DNA from: Turnera subulata
Taxonomy: Eukaryota; Streptophyta; Magnoliopsida; Malpighiales; Passifloraceae
Assembly (NCBI GenBank): GCA_028386065.3
Contig: JAKUCV010000962.1
Coordinates: forward strand, 1-64,000
Reading direction: 5' to 3'
Length of the DNA: 64,000 nucleotides
In this document: piece after piece, positions 9,044 to 21,196 of the stretch
Numbering within the stretch: the first letter of the stretch is position 1
Layout: each line of letters opens with the position of its first letter
Made by a program: the position numbers and the translations under genes
The notes under the pieces: generated by a model
What the model saw: the letters and a program-made list of their open reading frames with translations, nothing else
What the model was told of the DNA's origin: nothing
Database searches by the model: none

Positions 9044-10825
9044 CAACATTTTAAGCACTTTTCAAAATCAAATCTTGGTTTCTTTTTTTTTTTGGAAAAT
9101 AAATCTTGGTTTCTTTTCACACACACTTACTGAGAAGAAATCAAAGCAGTCATATTACCAATACTAAAAAAAAAAAGCAGTCAAATTCCTTAACTACTAA
9201 CCTTTCCATTATCCTTCATGCCGTACAACAACGTATCTATTGCAAACCAAATACACTGGGTCTGGGTGGACGTTAATGATGATGACCTTCGATGAAAATT
9301 GGACAAAAATAATCGGTAAACAAAAAGCTCGGAGACAAAATCCCTCGTAAATAAAAGAGAATGGATAACATTTGTAAATATGGAAAAGTGGAAAGATACA
9401 AAACCTGGCTAAAAGAAATGCCGAAAATTGTCAAGTAAATTGAGTTTGCTTCTCTGCAACCAATAGATTTCTTATGACATAGAGGACACCATTGAACACC
9501 GTCTTTTACTTTTGTGAGCATGCACGATTGACGTTTTGCCTATGCATCTAAACTCAATCCGACTTATCCAAAGGTGTAGAGATGAATTTTAAAGAAGGAA
9601 ACTCAATTCACAAAGCTGATATGAAATTCTTTTTGGTATAAGAGGGGCTTAAAGCCTTTATAACTAATGCAAAATATTTTACAAACCTGGGGCCATTGCC
9701 ACCTATCAGGTCATTCATCCATCAGCTGGTATGAATTTTGTTTTTCACCCAAAGGGCACTATGGTAGAAACAATATTTAAATTCATGCGCATATATAATA
9801 ATATTTATCCAAATCTTTTACATAGCTAGGGTAAAGTGTTGGATGATACTATAGGTAAATAGTATAAATATTTATGGATTGAAGAACAATAAACACAGGT
9901 AGCTAGAGCCGCATCAAATCATCATTTGCTAAGAGGTTGAAACATCGATGCATGGCGGCCTTAATCATGAAATGAACTTCAATCATGTTAAACACCTTCG
10001 CGGCATCGAGTTGCCTTGGAACAACCTCTACGCCATGGATTTGCAGGGACCTTTGGAGGGGCCTCGGTGGCACTTTCTTCTTCAAGTCTCAAACAGTGGG
10101 TGACATGTATTGATTCATCATATAATAAACATGGCAAAAAACAACCTAAAAATTCGAGGGATTAGTGGCATAATTCCAATTCCTTTTATTTCGGTTGCCA
10201 ATGTTTTTAGTTATTTGAAGTTTTTTTTAGTAAAAAAGATTTTAGGAGTGATGGGAGGCTTTACTAGTCTACCGCCGAAGTAAATTACCGACTTAACCCA
10301 CACTTATTATGGAGTTGGTGGAACTTTGAGTGGAAATCTCATATTATCAAACATAATAATTGCATGCAGTCGATAAGTGATAATATGAGATTTACCTGGA
10401 TATATGGATGATGATTTTTATTTGTTTTGATGTTTGATGGACCTGCAAAGGACCATTGGATGCTTAAGTTAGAAAGAAAAGTTTTTTTTTTCATTATTGT
10501 TATTTTTTTGTAGAAGATAAAGTAGGCAAAAGAGAATTCATAGTAAAATGATCAACTTACCTTTCAATTTTTGCATAGGGCTTTATTCATCGGGAAACTT
10601 TGGAAAATTCAGACTCGTGGTCTTCTAACTGTACTTGGCTCGACCTTTTACTCGACCAGGGCATGAGTGTTAGTCTTATACTGGACCTAGACCTAGATTT
10701 GGTCTTACTTGAGCTTTTAGGCCATAATTGATAATTTCTTATGTCATCATTGGCTTGGGTATGTGGAGGTTAGGGTTTTTAGGAAGCAAAGATTGTTAGG
10801 GAGGAAATATATACTAGAGACAAGA
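9044..10825. other. Unassigned sequence with a perfect 16-bp inverted repeat
   Basis: I find no supportable gene. The frame at 9903-10085 (minus, 60 codons) has no family I recognise. The arms aaatctcatattatca (10334-10349) and tgataatatgagattt (10378-10393) are perfect complements around a 28-base loop. Confidence 0.4.
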
Positions 10826-10833
10826 GGAAGGTA

Positions 10834-11883
10834 TAGGGCTGAGCAAAATACCCAACCCAATTCGACCAAACTGATACAGATGAAAAACCGACAGTATTGG
10901 CTCGAAATATGAGGGTTTTTAAAGCCACCTCCTAACTCATACCGAACAGTGAAAGTGGGTGAGGAGTCTCGGTATGATGCCTCTCGTAGTGTTGATTTTC
11001 GGTACAGGCCGATACCGACAAATCCAACCCTACATGTTATACCCAATCCAACCCAACCTTATCTTTTACCCAGCCCAATCCAATCCAACAAGATATATAA
11101 ATCCCAAACCCTTAAATCATTACCTCAATTTGCAGCCACCATTGATGAAAAAAAAAAAACTCGCAGCCACTTATGAAAGAAAAGTACTCCAGCTACCAAA
11201 AGAAAAAATCACAGCCACCACATCCTCTGCCATTTACTTCGCTCCACCACCATCCGTCGTCTTCCTTGCCGTCTCCAATCCTTCCCTCTACGAGACTACG
11301 ACAACCCCCTTTGCCGCATCTCCTCTGACGACCGTCCTCACCAAGAATTTCAACCGCATCCTCAGCCTCCGTTGCAAGTGGTAAGCCGGGTCCTCCAGGT
11401 CTTCTCCAAAACCACCATGGCCGATTTTTGTGTTGTTGTAGTTTGGGAAGTGACTTGATTTGCGGGAGGCAAGGAGCAAATCTAATCTTTGGGATTTGAT
11501 AATAATTATTTTGGGTGGGGTTTCTTTGTAAATGATGAAGTTTAAGAGATATCTAGATGAAAGAACTATTGGTAATAATCCATTGTTGAAATGAACTGAT
11601 TTGTATGCTTGGTTCCCTTCCCTTCCCTTCGTTTCTTTTTTTTTTCTATTTTCCAGAATTCTCCTCTTTACTTTGTGAAGAAAGAAGATGGGTATTGGGT
11701 ATGGATTTAGTATCGGTCGGTAAGCATACCGACCAAACTGACGTCGGTATGTGTCGGTATGCTACCGATCGGTATCAAGGAAGAATTGGCACGGTATCGG
11801 TCGGAATAAAGGGTATTCGGAAAAGTCATACCAATCACGAAATCGGTATGGTATATACCGTACCGACGTTTTGCTCACCCCTA
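10834..11883. mobile_element. Non-autonomous hAT-like DNA transposon
   Basis: The left end begins TAGGGCTGAGCAAAA and the right end, read on the other strand, begins TAGGGGTGAGCAAAA, which is the hAT type of terminal inverted repeat. The flanking 8-mers GGAAGGTA (10826-10833) and GGAAAATA (11884-11891) match at six of eight positions, with transitions at the other two; hAT elements make 8-bp duplications. Both subterminal regions are packed with CGGTAT/ATACCG motifs, as expected for multiple transposase-binding sites. The 1050-bp interior has no transposase; short open frames there are not gene-like. Confidence 0.75.
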
Positions 11884-11891
11884 GGAAAATA

Positions 11892-12619
<728 letters not shown>

Positions 12620-12702
12620 TAGGACAAACCTTAACCCTAGGGTGTGGGTGCCACCCTTGGCGCTCTCTTCATATGGCAGGCGTTAGCAAACAAGGCAACC
12701 TG

Positions 12703-13043
12703 GGTGGATGATCATTCTCTTCTCCCTCTCCTCACTACCCAACACTCTTGTGATGGATGTCCCTCGCTTGAAGGCCATGTATGGTGACTTCTCAAGGAGC
12801 CTTATGGTCCAGATTGTGGTTTTGGAGAATGTGATTTGGCACACTCTCATGCTCTTCATGTTTGAGTACAGAGGAGCAAAGTTGTTGATATCAGAATAGT
12901 TTCCAGAGACTGTAGGGCCGATTACATCTTTTAGGATGGATTGTGATGTGGTTTCTTTGAACAGTAGAGAACCATTACTCGCTGATGCTGAGATTGGAGA
13001 TGTTGGTAAGCTTCATGTGGTGGTGAAAAAATCAAATGCATCC
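12703..13043 (+). pseudogene. Fragment of a PIN auxin-efflux carrier gene
   Basis: Translation from 12703 gives [18 protein letters not shown], then [20 protein letters not shown] and [13 protein letters not shown]. This is the end of the N-terminal membrane domain of canonical PIN proteins (usual form [13 protein letters not shown]...MYG...[10 protein letters not shown]). A TAG at 12897-12899 interrupts it, after which the same frame continues FPETVGPI.SF...DVVSL...AEIGDVGKLHVVVKKSNAS, the start of the hydrophilic loop. About 115 codons of a roughly 600-codon gene are present, within what is usually exon 1. It stops just short of Copia A at 13065. A full PIN exports auxin across the plasma membrane; this piece is dead. 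Confidence 0.85.
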
Positions 13044-13064
13044 TCGATAGTTTCTTCTTTCAAC

Positions 13065-13970
13065 AAGTCTGTGATACCTCTCTTTATCAACTGATTCGTT
13101 AACTCCTGCTTGCAACTTGTGATTGCTTTCAATAGATGATTCTGCTGGTTTACAGCCTAGCATTCCTGTTTCCTTTAAGAGATCCAAAATATACATCCTT
13201 TGGGAAATAAAAATTCCTTTTTTAGTTCTTGCTACTTCAGTACCTAGAAAGTACTGCAACTTTCCAAGCTCTTTAATCTCAAACTCCTATGTTAACTCCT
13301 TCTTGAGTCTGATCATCTCTTCCTTATCATCTCTTGTTACCACAATATCATCGACATAGATAATAAGAAGAGTGATCTTACCCCTATCATTCTTGATAAA
13401 TAGGGTATGGTCTGCATTACTTTGTTGGTAACCAAAGTAAATCATAGCTCCGCTAAATCTGTCAAACTACGCTCTAGGAGACTGTTTCAAGCCATATAAA
13501 GCCTTCTTCAGTTTGCAAACTTTCCCTAAAGTGTTTGCATTTTCAAATCCTGGATGAATCTCCATATACACTTCCTCTTCCAAATCTTCATGTAAGAAAG
13601 TATTTTTAACATCAAACTGTTGCATATCCCAATCAAGATTGGCTGCGCAAGATAGTAAAATTGTGATGGTATTCATTTTAACAACTGGAGAAAATGTCTC
13701 TTGGTAGTCCGCCCCATAGGTTTGAGTGAATCCTTTTACTACCAATCCTACTTTATATCTTTCGATTGAACCATCTACTATATGCTTTACGGTGAACACC
13801 CACTTGCAACCAACTAGTTTCTTATCAGAGGGATAAGCAACTAGATCCCAACTTTGATTTTTGTGGCCAAGCTTTCATTTCCTCAAGTATAGCTTCCTTC
13901 CATTTCGGATCTTGAATTGCTTCTTTCCAACCCTGGGGAATATAAACAGAGGAAATAGACAAGGAAAAAG
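13065..13970 (-). pseudogene. Copia A reverse transcriptase
   Basis: Read from 13970 downward: IPQGWKEAI.DPKWKEAI..EM, then GCKWVFTVKH with VVKGFTQTYGADYQETFSPVVKM (RT fingers), QFDVKNTFLHEDLEEEVYME, KLKKALYGLKQSPRA, a stop, then IYVDDIVVT with the catalytic YVDD, and LGKLQYFLGTEVA to RYHRLV. The frame is open apart from a stop after SPRA and another near the YVDD segment. Homology ends at about 13065, where the usual GKLIYLSHTRPDI continuation is replaced by unrelated sequence. Confidence 0.85.
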
Positions 13971-15507
13971 TGTTAGTAACCGGGTCATGCAATTTGACAA
14001 TCAAATGCAACTAAATGCACAGTGGAAATCCCGGTACTCATGGAGGATCCATGTGAAACAGAGTAAACCGAGTTATAGAAAAACATACCTGGTTCGGTTG
14101 AGGTCTTTCACTCAACTGATGATCCGAATCAGCAAGAGCCGGATAGCAATCCCGCCCCTCTATGGTATCCACACGAACCGTGATAACTAGTTGAAATCAT
14201 CACACGATTACCAACCCGAGCACCCCCGAACTGATGTGCTAGCAGCAGGTTTCGGAAGCTAGAGTTTGTGGTATTTTCTTCTTTCTTAAAGAAGGTGTGT
14301 ATGGTATGAAACTCTCAAGAACTCTCAAGACACTCTCAAGACTCAATCCTCTGAAAAATTTTCAGACTCAAAGTGATGAAGACCCAAGGCATAATCAGAT
14401 TATGCTTAGTCTAATCCCACTCACAAAAGCAAGGGACAAAGTGGCCAACACCTTTGGCCAACATGATTAGCTTTTAGCTAATGATGTCTCCACTAAGTCT
14501 TGGTGGGATTACACATCACATAGCACTAATTATGGTTCAATAAATCAGACATTTAGTGAACCAAACCAGCCCAAGATGACCGTGGTCCAACCACGGTCCA
14601 ACCACAAGCTCAAATACCTGGTTCAACCACGGTCCAACCATGGTTCAACCACCAGCTCGAATCAACGGCTCTAAGTGTGTGACCCTGTAGGAACTTGTAA
14701 CGTCCGGCAATAATTGTAAACTCATTTACAATTATAACCAAAGAGCGGCGTCTAGCAACACATCATTGCTACCCGAACGACAAGATCAGTACTGATTCAT
14801 ATGCCTCGCAAACATGTCATCGTCCCTTCGTCCCATTATCAAGATTAAACACGAGACATGGAATATGTCAATCTCGCATATGTTCAATCTCGGTTTCTTG
14901 ATCCTCGAGTTAACCGCGTAAAACGAATACCTATGATATCACCATATCATAATCCGAGCATGACCATGCATTTACGGTTCAACTCTATCAAGAAACCATC
15001 CGATAATATACCCGTTATATGGGTTGGACGAATCCCCTCTGAATCATACAAAACCCACTACACATTTATCATATACCCAATGATTACACTAAGTCTACTC
15101 ATTTATGAAATAGCCAAGAGTAATATCAAAGTATACGACTCATATGTTGGGAACCTTGATGATCTCAGGTCTAAGGACAATACATATAAGAACCGCTATC
15201 GACAAACATATAACGTTCCATGCAGCGTTCTTATGTGGGTCGGTCCAGTCCACAAGTTCTCTAACTTGTACCCGTATGTAGAATTCATATCACATATAAG
15301 TTCTCAACATACGCTAGTCTAAATTTATTATTACAACCCATCCATAATAATAATTGCCTAGAGACATTTAAGAATATGAAATATCTAGAGTTATAAATAT
15401 GTGCAAGCGTTTATCTCATAAATGATATTTATTGGAATAACCTTAATGTGTATACATGACTACAAATAATCATCCATTGATTGGCTTTTGGGCATATTAC
15501 ACTAACA
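13971..15507 (-). repeat. 3' LTR of Copia C2
   Basis: It runs TGTTAGTAACCGG...CACTAACA. Immediately inside, the minus strand reads GTGCAAGTGGGAGAT (15508-15522), the polypurine tract. It holds 45 bases near 14664 that are absent from the other LTR, and short CCACGGTCCAACCA-type repeats at 14580-14660. Confidence 0.9.
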
Positions 15508-15626
15508 ATCTCCCACTTGCACTAATGCCAATCATACATGTATCTAATACCAATGAATACAGCATGACCATCATGCTTCCGCTGTGTGAGAGACTTAGTC
15601 AACGGGTCTGTTACATTGTTCTCAAA
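15508..15626 (-). pseudogene. C-terminal end of C2 RNase H, cut off by the PIF/Harbinger element
   Basis: The minus strand encodes ENNVTDPLTKSLTQRKHDGH...IGIRYMYDWH and a stop, the normal end of Copia RNase H (DPLTK, GIR motifs). About 55-65 codons that should lie between this and the RNase H part beyond 22170 are missing, so sequence was deleted at or before the insertion. Confidence 0.75.
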
Positions 15627-15849
15627 GGGTGCGTTTGGTTCTTGGGACAGGGACAGGCGCGTTGGGACTGAGTCCCAAAGGCGGGATGTTTGGAACGGTG
15701 GACAGACTGTTCACGCGGGACGCGAGTCCCAAAAACTCGGGACAAAATCGAATTTTTTCGTCCCAAGGAAAAGGGAGGGACGGAGTCCCGTCCCAAGGAC
15801 TACACTATTTTCGTGACCGTTTTACCCCCGCTCATTTTTCGAAATGCCC

Positions 15850-16060
15850 AAAAGCCCACGCCGTATATAAACGGAAAAACAAATCCGAGAAATGCACTCG
15901 AGGTATGTCTCTCTCCCTCACCCCTTCTGCTCCCTCTCTCAACTCTCTTTGCCTGCTCTCTCGCACTCGTCTCTCTCGCACTCGGCTCTCTCTCGATTTT
16001 GTCTCTCTCGATCTCGTCTGAGTCTCTCTTCTTCCTCCCCTTCTCATTTATTTTCTCTGG
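15850..16060 (+). promoter_or_regulatory. Probable transposase promoter: TATA box and pyrimidine-rich leader
   Basis: TATATAAA at 15864-15871 is followed within 40 bases by a CT-rich stretch with repeated CTCTCTCG (15905-16045), like the Y-patch/CT-rich 5' UTR of plant promoters. It sits about 240 bp inside the left end and upstream of the transposase. Confidence 0.5.
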
Positions 16061-16204
16061 GTTTTGTTCACTGCGTTGCTTGTGTTGACTGATGTGTTGT
16101 TTGAATTGTGTTATAGTTGTAAGGTTTCTGTAATAGGGTTTGTGTTCGAATTGATTGTTTGCTTGGGTTTTATATGTGTTTAATGGTTGTGTATTGTGGT
16201 TTGT

Positions 16205-17180
16205 GAGCTTCGATTTACCCATTTCAGGCCCCGATCCAAAAATCGTCACGAACCCTAATCATGTTTACTGTGTCTATTCGATGAAATTGAGTGTCTGTTT
16301 GGTTCTTATATGAGTTTATTTGGGTTGATAAGACTTAATTTATGCTTTGTCTGCTTTGATTTACCCATTTAGGCCCCGACCCCCAAATCGTCATGAACCC
16401 TAGTTTTGTGTACTGTGTCTAGTTCATGAAATTGTGTGTTTGCTTGGGTCTGATATGAGTTCATTTGGCTTGATAAGAGTTAATTTGTGATTTGTCTGCT
16501 TCGATTTACCCATTTAGGCTCCGATCCCCAAATCGTCATGAACCCTAATTTCGTGTACTTTGTCTAAAGAATGAAATTGAGTGTCTGCTTGGGTCTGATA
16601 TGAGTTTATTTGGCTTGATAAGAGTTAATTTATGCTTTGTCTGCTTCGATTTACCTATTTAGGCCCCGATCCCCAAATCGTCATGAACCCTAATTTTGGG
16701 TACTGTGTCTAATCGATGAAATTGAGTGTTTGTTTGGGTCTCATATGAGTTTATTTGGCGTGATAAGAGTTAATTGGTACTTTGTCTGCTTCGATTTACC
16801 CATTTAGGCACCGACCCCCAAATCGTCATGAACCCTAATTTTCTGTACTGTGTCTAATCCATGAAATTGTGTGTTTGTTTGGGTCTCATATGAGTTTATT
16901 TGGCTTGATAAGAGTTAAATTTGTGCTTTGTCTGCCTCGATTGAGCCCATTAACCCTTGATCCCCAATTCAACATGAACCCTAATTTTACAATTGCCTCT
17001 GAAATCCATGAAATTGATTGTGTATTGCAATGTGATATGAGTTTGTTTGTTGTCAATTGTTGTTTGCATGCTTGACTTAACCCAATTGCCCTCATTTCCA
17101 AAATCGACATAAACCCTAAATTGAGAAATTGACCCTTATCCATGATATTGACTGTGTATTGCCATGTGATATGAGTTTAT
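16205..17180. repeat. Tandem repeat of about 145 bp between promoter and transposase
   Basis: A unit containing GATTTACCCATTTAGGC, CCCCAAATCGTCATGAACCC and TATGAGTTTATTTGG starts at 16212, 16358, 16503, 16648, 16793 and 16939 (periods 145-146) with a diverged seventh near 17074. It probably lies in a 5' untranslated intron or leader. Confidence 0.8.
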
Positions 17181-17780
17181 TTGTTGTGAATTGTTGTTTG
17201 CCCTGTCATATGAATGGCCAATGGATATTAAGTATATCGGCTGGAAACTCATACCTAGCTAATCCCCACCTGGTTGGGTAGGCTGAGCTTGTGCACAATG
17301 CCACGTACCAAATATCCATTATCCTATGCCTTGGCTAAAATTCTGCTCTTTATGTAAACATTCTGAGTGCTAGGTTGTTGCTTATTTGCAATCTGTCTTT
17401 TGCATTTGGGTTGTTGGCTATATGTAATCTATCTCGTGTACCACTGGGGAGACAACGCCACATACATGCCTATATTAGGGTGTGGTTCCCCCGTATGTTG
17501 TTCTTTTTAACCTAAAATTCTGCTCTTTGTGTGAACAGATCTGCTAGAAAAAAGGAAGTGAGAGCGAGGCGTTCTTTGGATAAATTGACATCAAGTTATA
17601 TTGGGAAGTTAACAACGGTATGCCTATCTATGACTTATGTCAAATGATGTTGGTACATGTGTGCTTAGTTGACATATTCACTATTTATTAAGTTTTCTGC
17701 TATTTTTGTCCATGCTGTGCTCTATGGTGCATACTGTAATGTGTGTTTTTTTCTCCTTCACTGCTTATTATAGATTAAAT
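17181..17780 (+). other. Sequence between the tandem array and the transposase start
   Basis: A stretch at about 17539-17618 is bounded by an acceptor-like AACAG and a donor-like GGTATGC and reads as a basic peptide (SARKKEVRARRSLDK), but it does not join in frame to the transposase, so it may be an untranslated exon. Another acceptor-like TTATAG lies just before the transposase ATG. Confidence 0.35.
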
Positions 17781-19114
17781 ATGGATCGTCCAGAATGCTC
17801 GATTATTGCTGCTGTGTTAGTTATTTGGTGGACCAACCTTCAATTGTTGTTGAGTTCTGCTGCATTTCTAGTTGCATACATGCATAATGTGGGTTTTAGG
17901 AATGAGAATAGGAGAGCGTTGAGGGATAGGACTTTTTCAACTTATTCAAGTAGGCGGGAAGTCATAGACTCATTGTGTAAGGCGTCTGATACCGACACTA
18001 TAGACAATCTTAGGATGGACATGAATGCATTTGCTAAGTTGTGTGAGCTACTTACAGTTAAAGGTGGGCTTAAATCGAATGGAGCGGTAGAGGTAGAGGA
18101 GCAAGTTGTCATTTTCACACATATCCTTGCACACCATGAGAAAAATAGGGTAATGCAGACTAGGTTCCAAAGATCAGGAGAGACAATAAGTAGGCATTTC
18201 CATGTAGTTTTGAAGGCATTGATTATGGTGCAGAATGACTTGTTAGTGAAACCAGAACCTGTTCCTGAGGATTACAGTGATCATAGGTGGAAATGGTTCA
18301 AAGGGTGCTTAGGTGCATTAGACGGTTGCTACATAGATGTAACTGTCCCTGATGCACAGAAGTCTAGGTACCGGAGTAGGAAGGGTCATATAGCAACTAA
18401 TGTGCAAGGGGTATGTAACCGAGACATGAATTTCATTTATGTCTTTCCTGGATGGGAGGGATCTGTAACTGATGCAAGGATCTTGCGTGACGTGGTTGGG
18501 AGAAGGAATGGACTACAAGTCCCTCGGGGTAGGTTTTTAATCATACCGTAGTACATAAAATTGGAGNTCATACCGTAGTACATAAAATTGGAGCATGTTG
18601 AAGTGATAGTTTAATTAATAGAGCATGTGATGATGTTTTAGGTAATTATTATTTGGTTGATGCTGGATATACCCATGGTCCTGGGTTTTTGGCCCCTTAT
18701 AGGGGTGTGAGGTACCACTTGAGGGAGTGGGCGACTAGTGGTATCAGAATGCCGAGGAACCGCGAACAGTTCTTCAATATGAAGCATGCTATGGCAAGAA
18801 ATGTCATCGAACGTGCTTTTGGGTTGTTAAAGAAAAGATGGGCAATTCTTAGGAGCCCATCTTTTTACCCAATTCTAACTCAAGGTAGGATCATCATGGC
18901 ATGTTGCCTACTATATAACTTTATTAGGGCCACCATGGCTGTTGATCCGGAAGAAAACTCTCCAGCTGATGACCCTGCCGCGGATGGAGATGATACAGAA
19001 GAGCCCCCTCAGTATGTTGAGTCCGTTTCCACAACTCAAGAGTGGAATGCAGAGCATGATGCCTTGGCCCAGCAGATGTATGATGATTGGAGAGCAAGTC
19101 ATGCATGTAATTAG
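17781..19114 (+). CDS. PIF/Harbinger transposase (DDE_4 family)
   Basis: The gene is join(17781-18528, 18642-19114), 406 codons. I chose ATG 17781 (MDRPEC) because it follows an acceptor-like TTATAG; the frame extends upstream without another convincing start. The intron 18529-18641 has GTAGG...TTTTAG borders, and splicing gives VPRGNYYLVDAGYTHGPG, a conserved transposase motif. Catalytic residues are Asp in GALDG (codon 18321), Asp in VTDAR (18471) and Glu in NVIERAFG (18809). C-terminal LLKKRWAILR and CCLLYNFIR are typical of the family. The enzyme cuts the element out and reinserts it. It normally works with the Myb-like protein encoded downstream. No stops or frameshifts are visible. The intron contains the window's only N, with a 26-bp duplication around it that looks like an assembly artefact. 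Confidence 0.9.
18541..18593. other. Single N flanked by identical 26-bp copies (assembly join)
   Basis: 18541-18566 and 18568-18593 are identical (TCATACCGTAGTACATAAAA plus six more bases) with N at 18567 between them. This is what a one-base placeholder gap between overlapping contig ends looks like. The real intron is then probably about 27 bases shorter. Confidence 0.8.
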
Positions 19115-19344
19115 ACATGCTTTGTTGCGTTTAATCAATTTTCCCCATTAACTGTATGGAATATTTCTGCGGAGTTAATAATTGTGACCTGAAACAATAA
19201 TTCTATTTTCGGCCTCATAGAACTGTATTGGATTGATTGTATTATTGACTGTGTAATTGATACTTCAATTGAATGTCTGAGTAATTGAATGTGTGCTTCA
19301 TTATTGGGATGATCAATTGTGTAATTGTTTGAGTTATTGTTGTA

Positions 19345-19555
19345 TTGTGTCTGCCATTTCTTGGATGAGTCATTGTTTTATTGTGTCTGCCATTACTTGG
19401 ATGAGTTATTCTTTAATTGTGTCTGCCATTTCTTGGATGAGTTATTCTTTAATTGTGTCTGCCATTTCTTGGATGAGTTATTGTTTAATTGTGTCTGCCA
19501 TTTCTTGAATGAGTTATTGTTTTATTGTGTCTGCCATTTTCTTGGATGAGTATGT
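19345..19555 (+). repeat. Exact 36-bp tandem repeat, six copies
   Basis: TTGTGTCTGCCATTTCTTGG begins at 19345, 19381, 19417, 19453, 19489 and 19525, always 36 bases apart. The array separates the transposase from the Myb-like gene. It is open in all three forward frames because 36 is a multiple of three, but I do not consider it coding. Confidence 0.85.
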
Positions 19556-19589
19556 ATAGTTTATATGAGTGCTTCTGCATAGAGTATCG

Positions 19590-20585
19590 ATGGGAGACAG
19601 GAGGGTGTGGTCTGACGCTGAGGTCGACGCATTTGTCGACATTCTGGACGAGCTGGTTGTTGAGGGGCAAATGGTGGATGCTGGGTCCTTCAGGCCTGGA
19701 TCCATCACCCAGATTGTGACGAGGATGAATGCCAAGTTCCCCACTGCTGGTTTTAATGCCAGCCATGTCCGCAATAAGATGAAGAGCTTGAATGCAAAGT
19801 TCTTTGCTGCTGCGGACATGGCCAACACAAGTGGGTTCGGCTGGAATTCTGAGAAGTTCGGTGTCGAAGTGGATGCTGAGGACATCCTGGATGCATATCT
19901 GAAGGTAAGTTTGGTTTCTCTGGTTTCCTAAGCTTGCTTTTCAATGTTCCATTTTATTCCAATATGCATCTGTCTCACTGTATTGAAAGGAATATGTTTT
20001 TTGCTGCAGAAATATCCTAGCCGGGAGTATGTTTGTGGGAGAGCCTTCCCCCAATTCCCAAAGCTGCAACGAATTTTTGGTCGTGATAGGGCCACGGGAG
20101 AATATGCAGAAACTCCGGCTGATGCCATGCAGAATATGCAGCAGGAGATGCAGCCAGAGGAGGTGGCAGACACCACTGGAGTTTCTGCACAGGCAACCAC
20201 TGCCAGCATGGGCACCACTGGAGCCGCACTCGGTGGTGGCGCCGCATCCTCTTCCGCGGCACCACCAGATGCGTCCATGTCATCTGGCTCACAGGGGAGC
20301 AAGAAGAGGAAGGCCCCGGCTAATGATGCTCTGTGGGCTCTGACTGATGCCATCTGCATGGGGTTTGAGAAGGCAGGCATGCATCTGGGTGACATTGCAG
20401 CAGCCATTCGAGGGAAGGATTCGCCCGGTGCTTTGGGAGAGGAGCTGAGGAAGATGGGGATTACTACATTAGAAGTGATTGAGGTTGTGAAGGCAATGGG
20501 GCGCCAACCCGAGTATGCCAACTATTTCTGGGAGCTGGAGCCCGAGCAACGCATTCAGTTTGTCGCCAGCCTGCTTGGGAAGTGA
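19590..20585 (+). CDS. Myb/SANT-like DNA-binding accessory protein of PIF/Harbinger
   Basis: The gene is join(19590-19904, 20010-20585), 296 codons. The intron 19905-20009 begins GTAAGT and ends TTGCTGCAG, and splicing gives YLKKYPSREY, the expected run-on in this family. Residues 1-100 form a trihelix Myb_DNA-bind_3-like domain: VWSDAEVDAFVDILDE, then ITQIVTRMNAKFP, VRNKMKSLNAKF, and GFGWNSE. The C-terminal half has FPQFPKLQRIFGRDRATG, a low-complexity Ala/Ser/Gln-rich linker with a KKRKAP basic patch, and a helical tail. In PIF/Harbinger elements this second protein binds the ends and brings the transposase into the nucleus. It lies downstream of the transposase on the same strand with its own likely promoter. 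No lesion is visible. Confidence 0.88.
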
Positions 20586-21196
20586 AGTTCGTAGGGGTTG
20601 TAGTAGGTGCTGCCGTTTTTGATGCAGTCTCGCCTTTTGGTACATATGAAAGTTGCCTACTGACTAGTTAGCAGCTAGGAACTAACCCACACAGTAGCTT
20701 AGAAGCTTATAACTGCTTTTATAGTCATCTGTGCTATGCAATTTTGGATATTCTCGGCTAGTAAGTCATGGCATGATGTATTTTGTAAGTATTGGGTACA
20801 TGTACTTGGTTATTTCCCTAGATGCTTCTCCTTGTGTGGTTCTGTGGATTGCGGTAATGAATGCATTATTGCTTTGCAGTTACTTACAAGCAGTATTCTA
20901 TATGTTTGTTGGCATTCTTTTTTCATGCAATTGGTAAATAGGGTAAGTTGGTATGTTGAACAAGCTTCATTCATTGGTTAGTAATAGCCGGTGCTGTGTT
21001 ATTTGCTGTTGTGTTGATGTTGGGAGTGTCTAAGTAACTATGTTTGCTTGCATGAAGGCTTGTATTCTGGATGTTGATGACATTGTTAATGGCAAGTACT
21101 TAGGTAGATTGGAATGGTGGTTGGATTGAAGTTGACTTGTATATGTTCGAGTTATTGGTGTTGTAACCATGATTTGGGCATGTGTAGGTGTGAGCC
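20586..21196 (+). other. Spacer between the Myb-like and third genes
   Basis: No gene is seen. It should hold the 3' end of the Myb-like transcript and the promoter of the third gene. GTGTAG immediately before the third gene's leader could be a splice acceptor. Confidence 0.4.

Noticed and set aside
9903..10085. 60-codon minus-strand frame
   Set aside because: Reads protein-like in part but is short, isolated and without a family; not enough to call a gene.
19293..19549. Repetitive peptide frames between the PIF genes
   Set aside because: They arise from the 36-bp tandem repeat, which stays open because its length is divisible by three.
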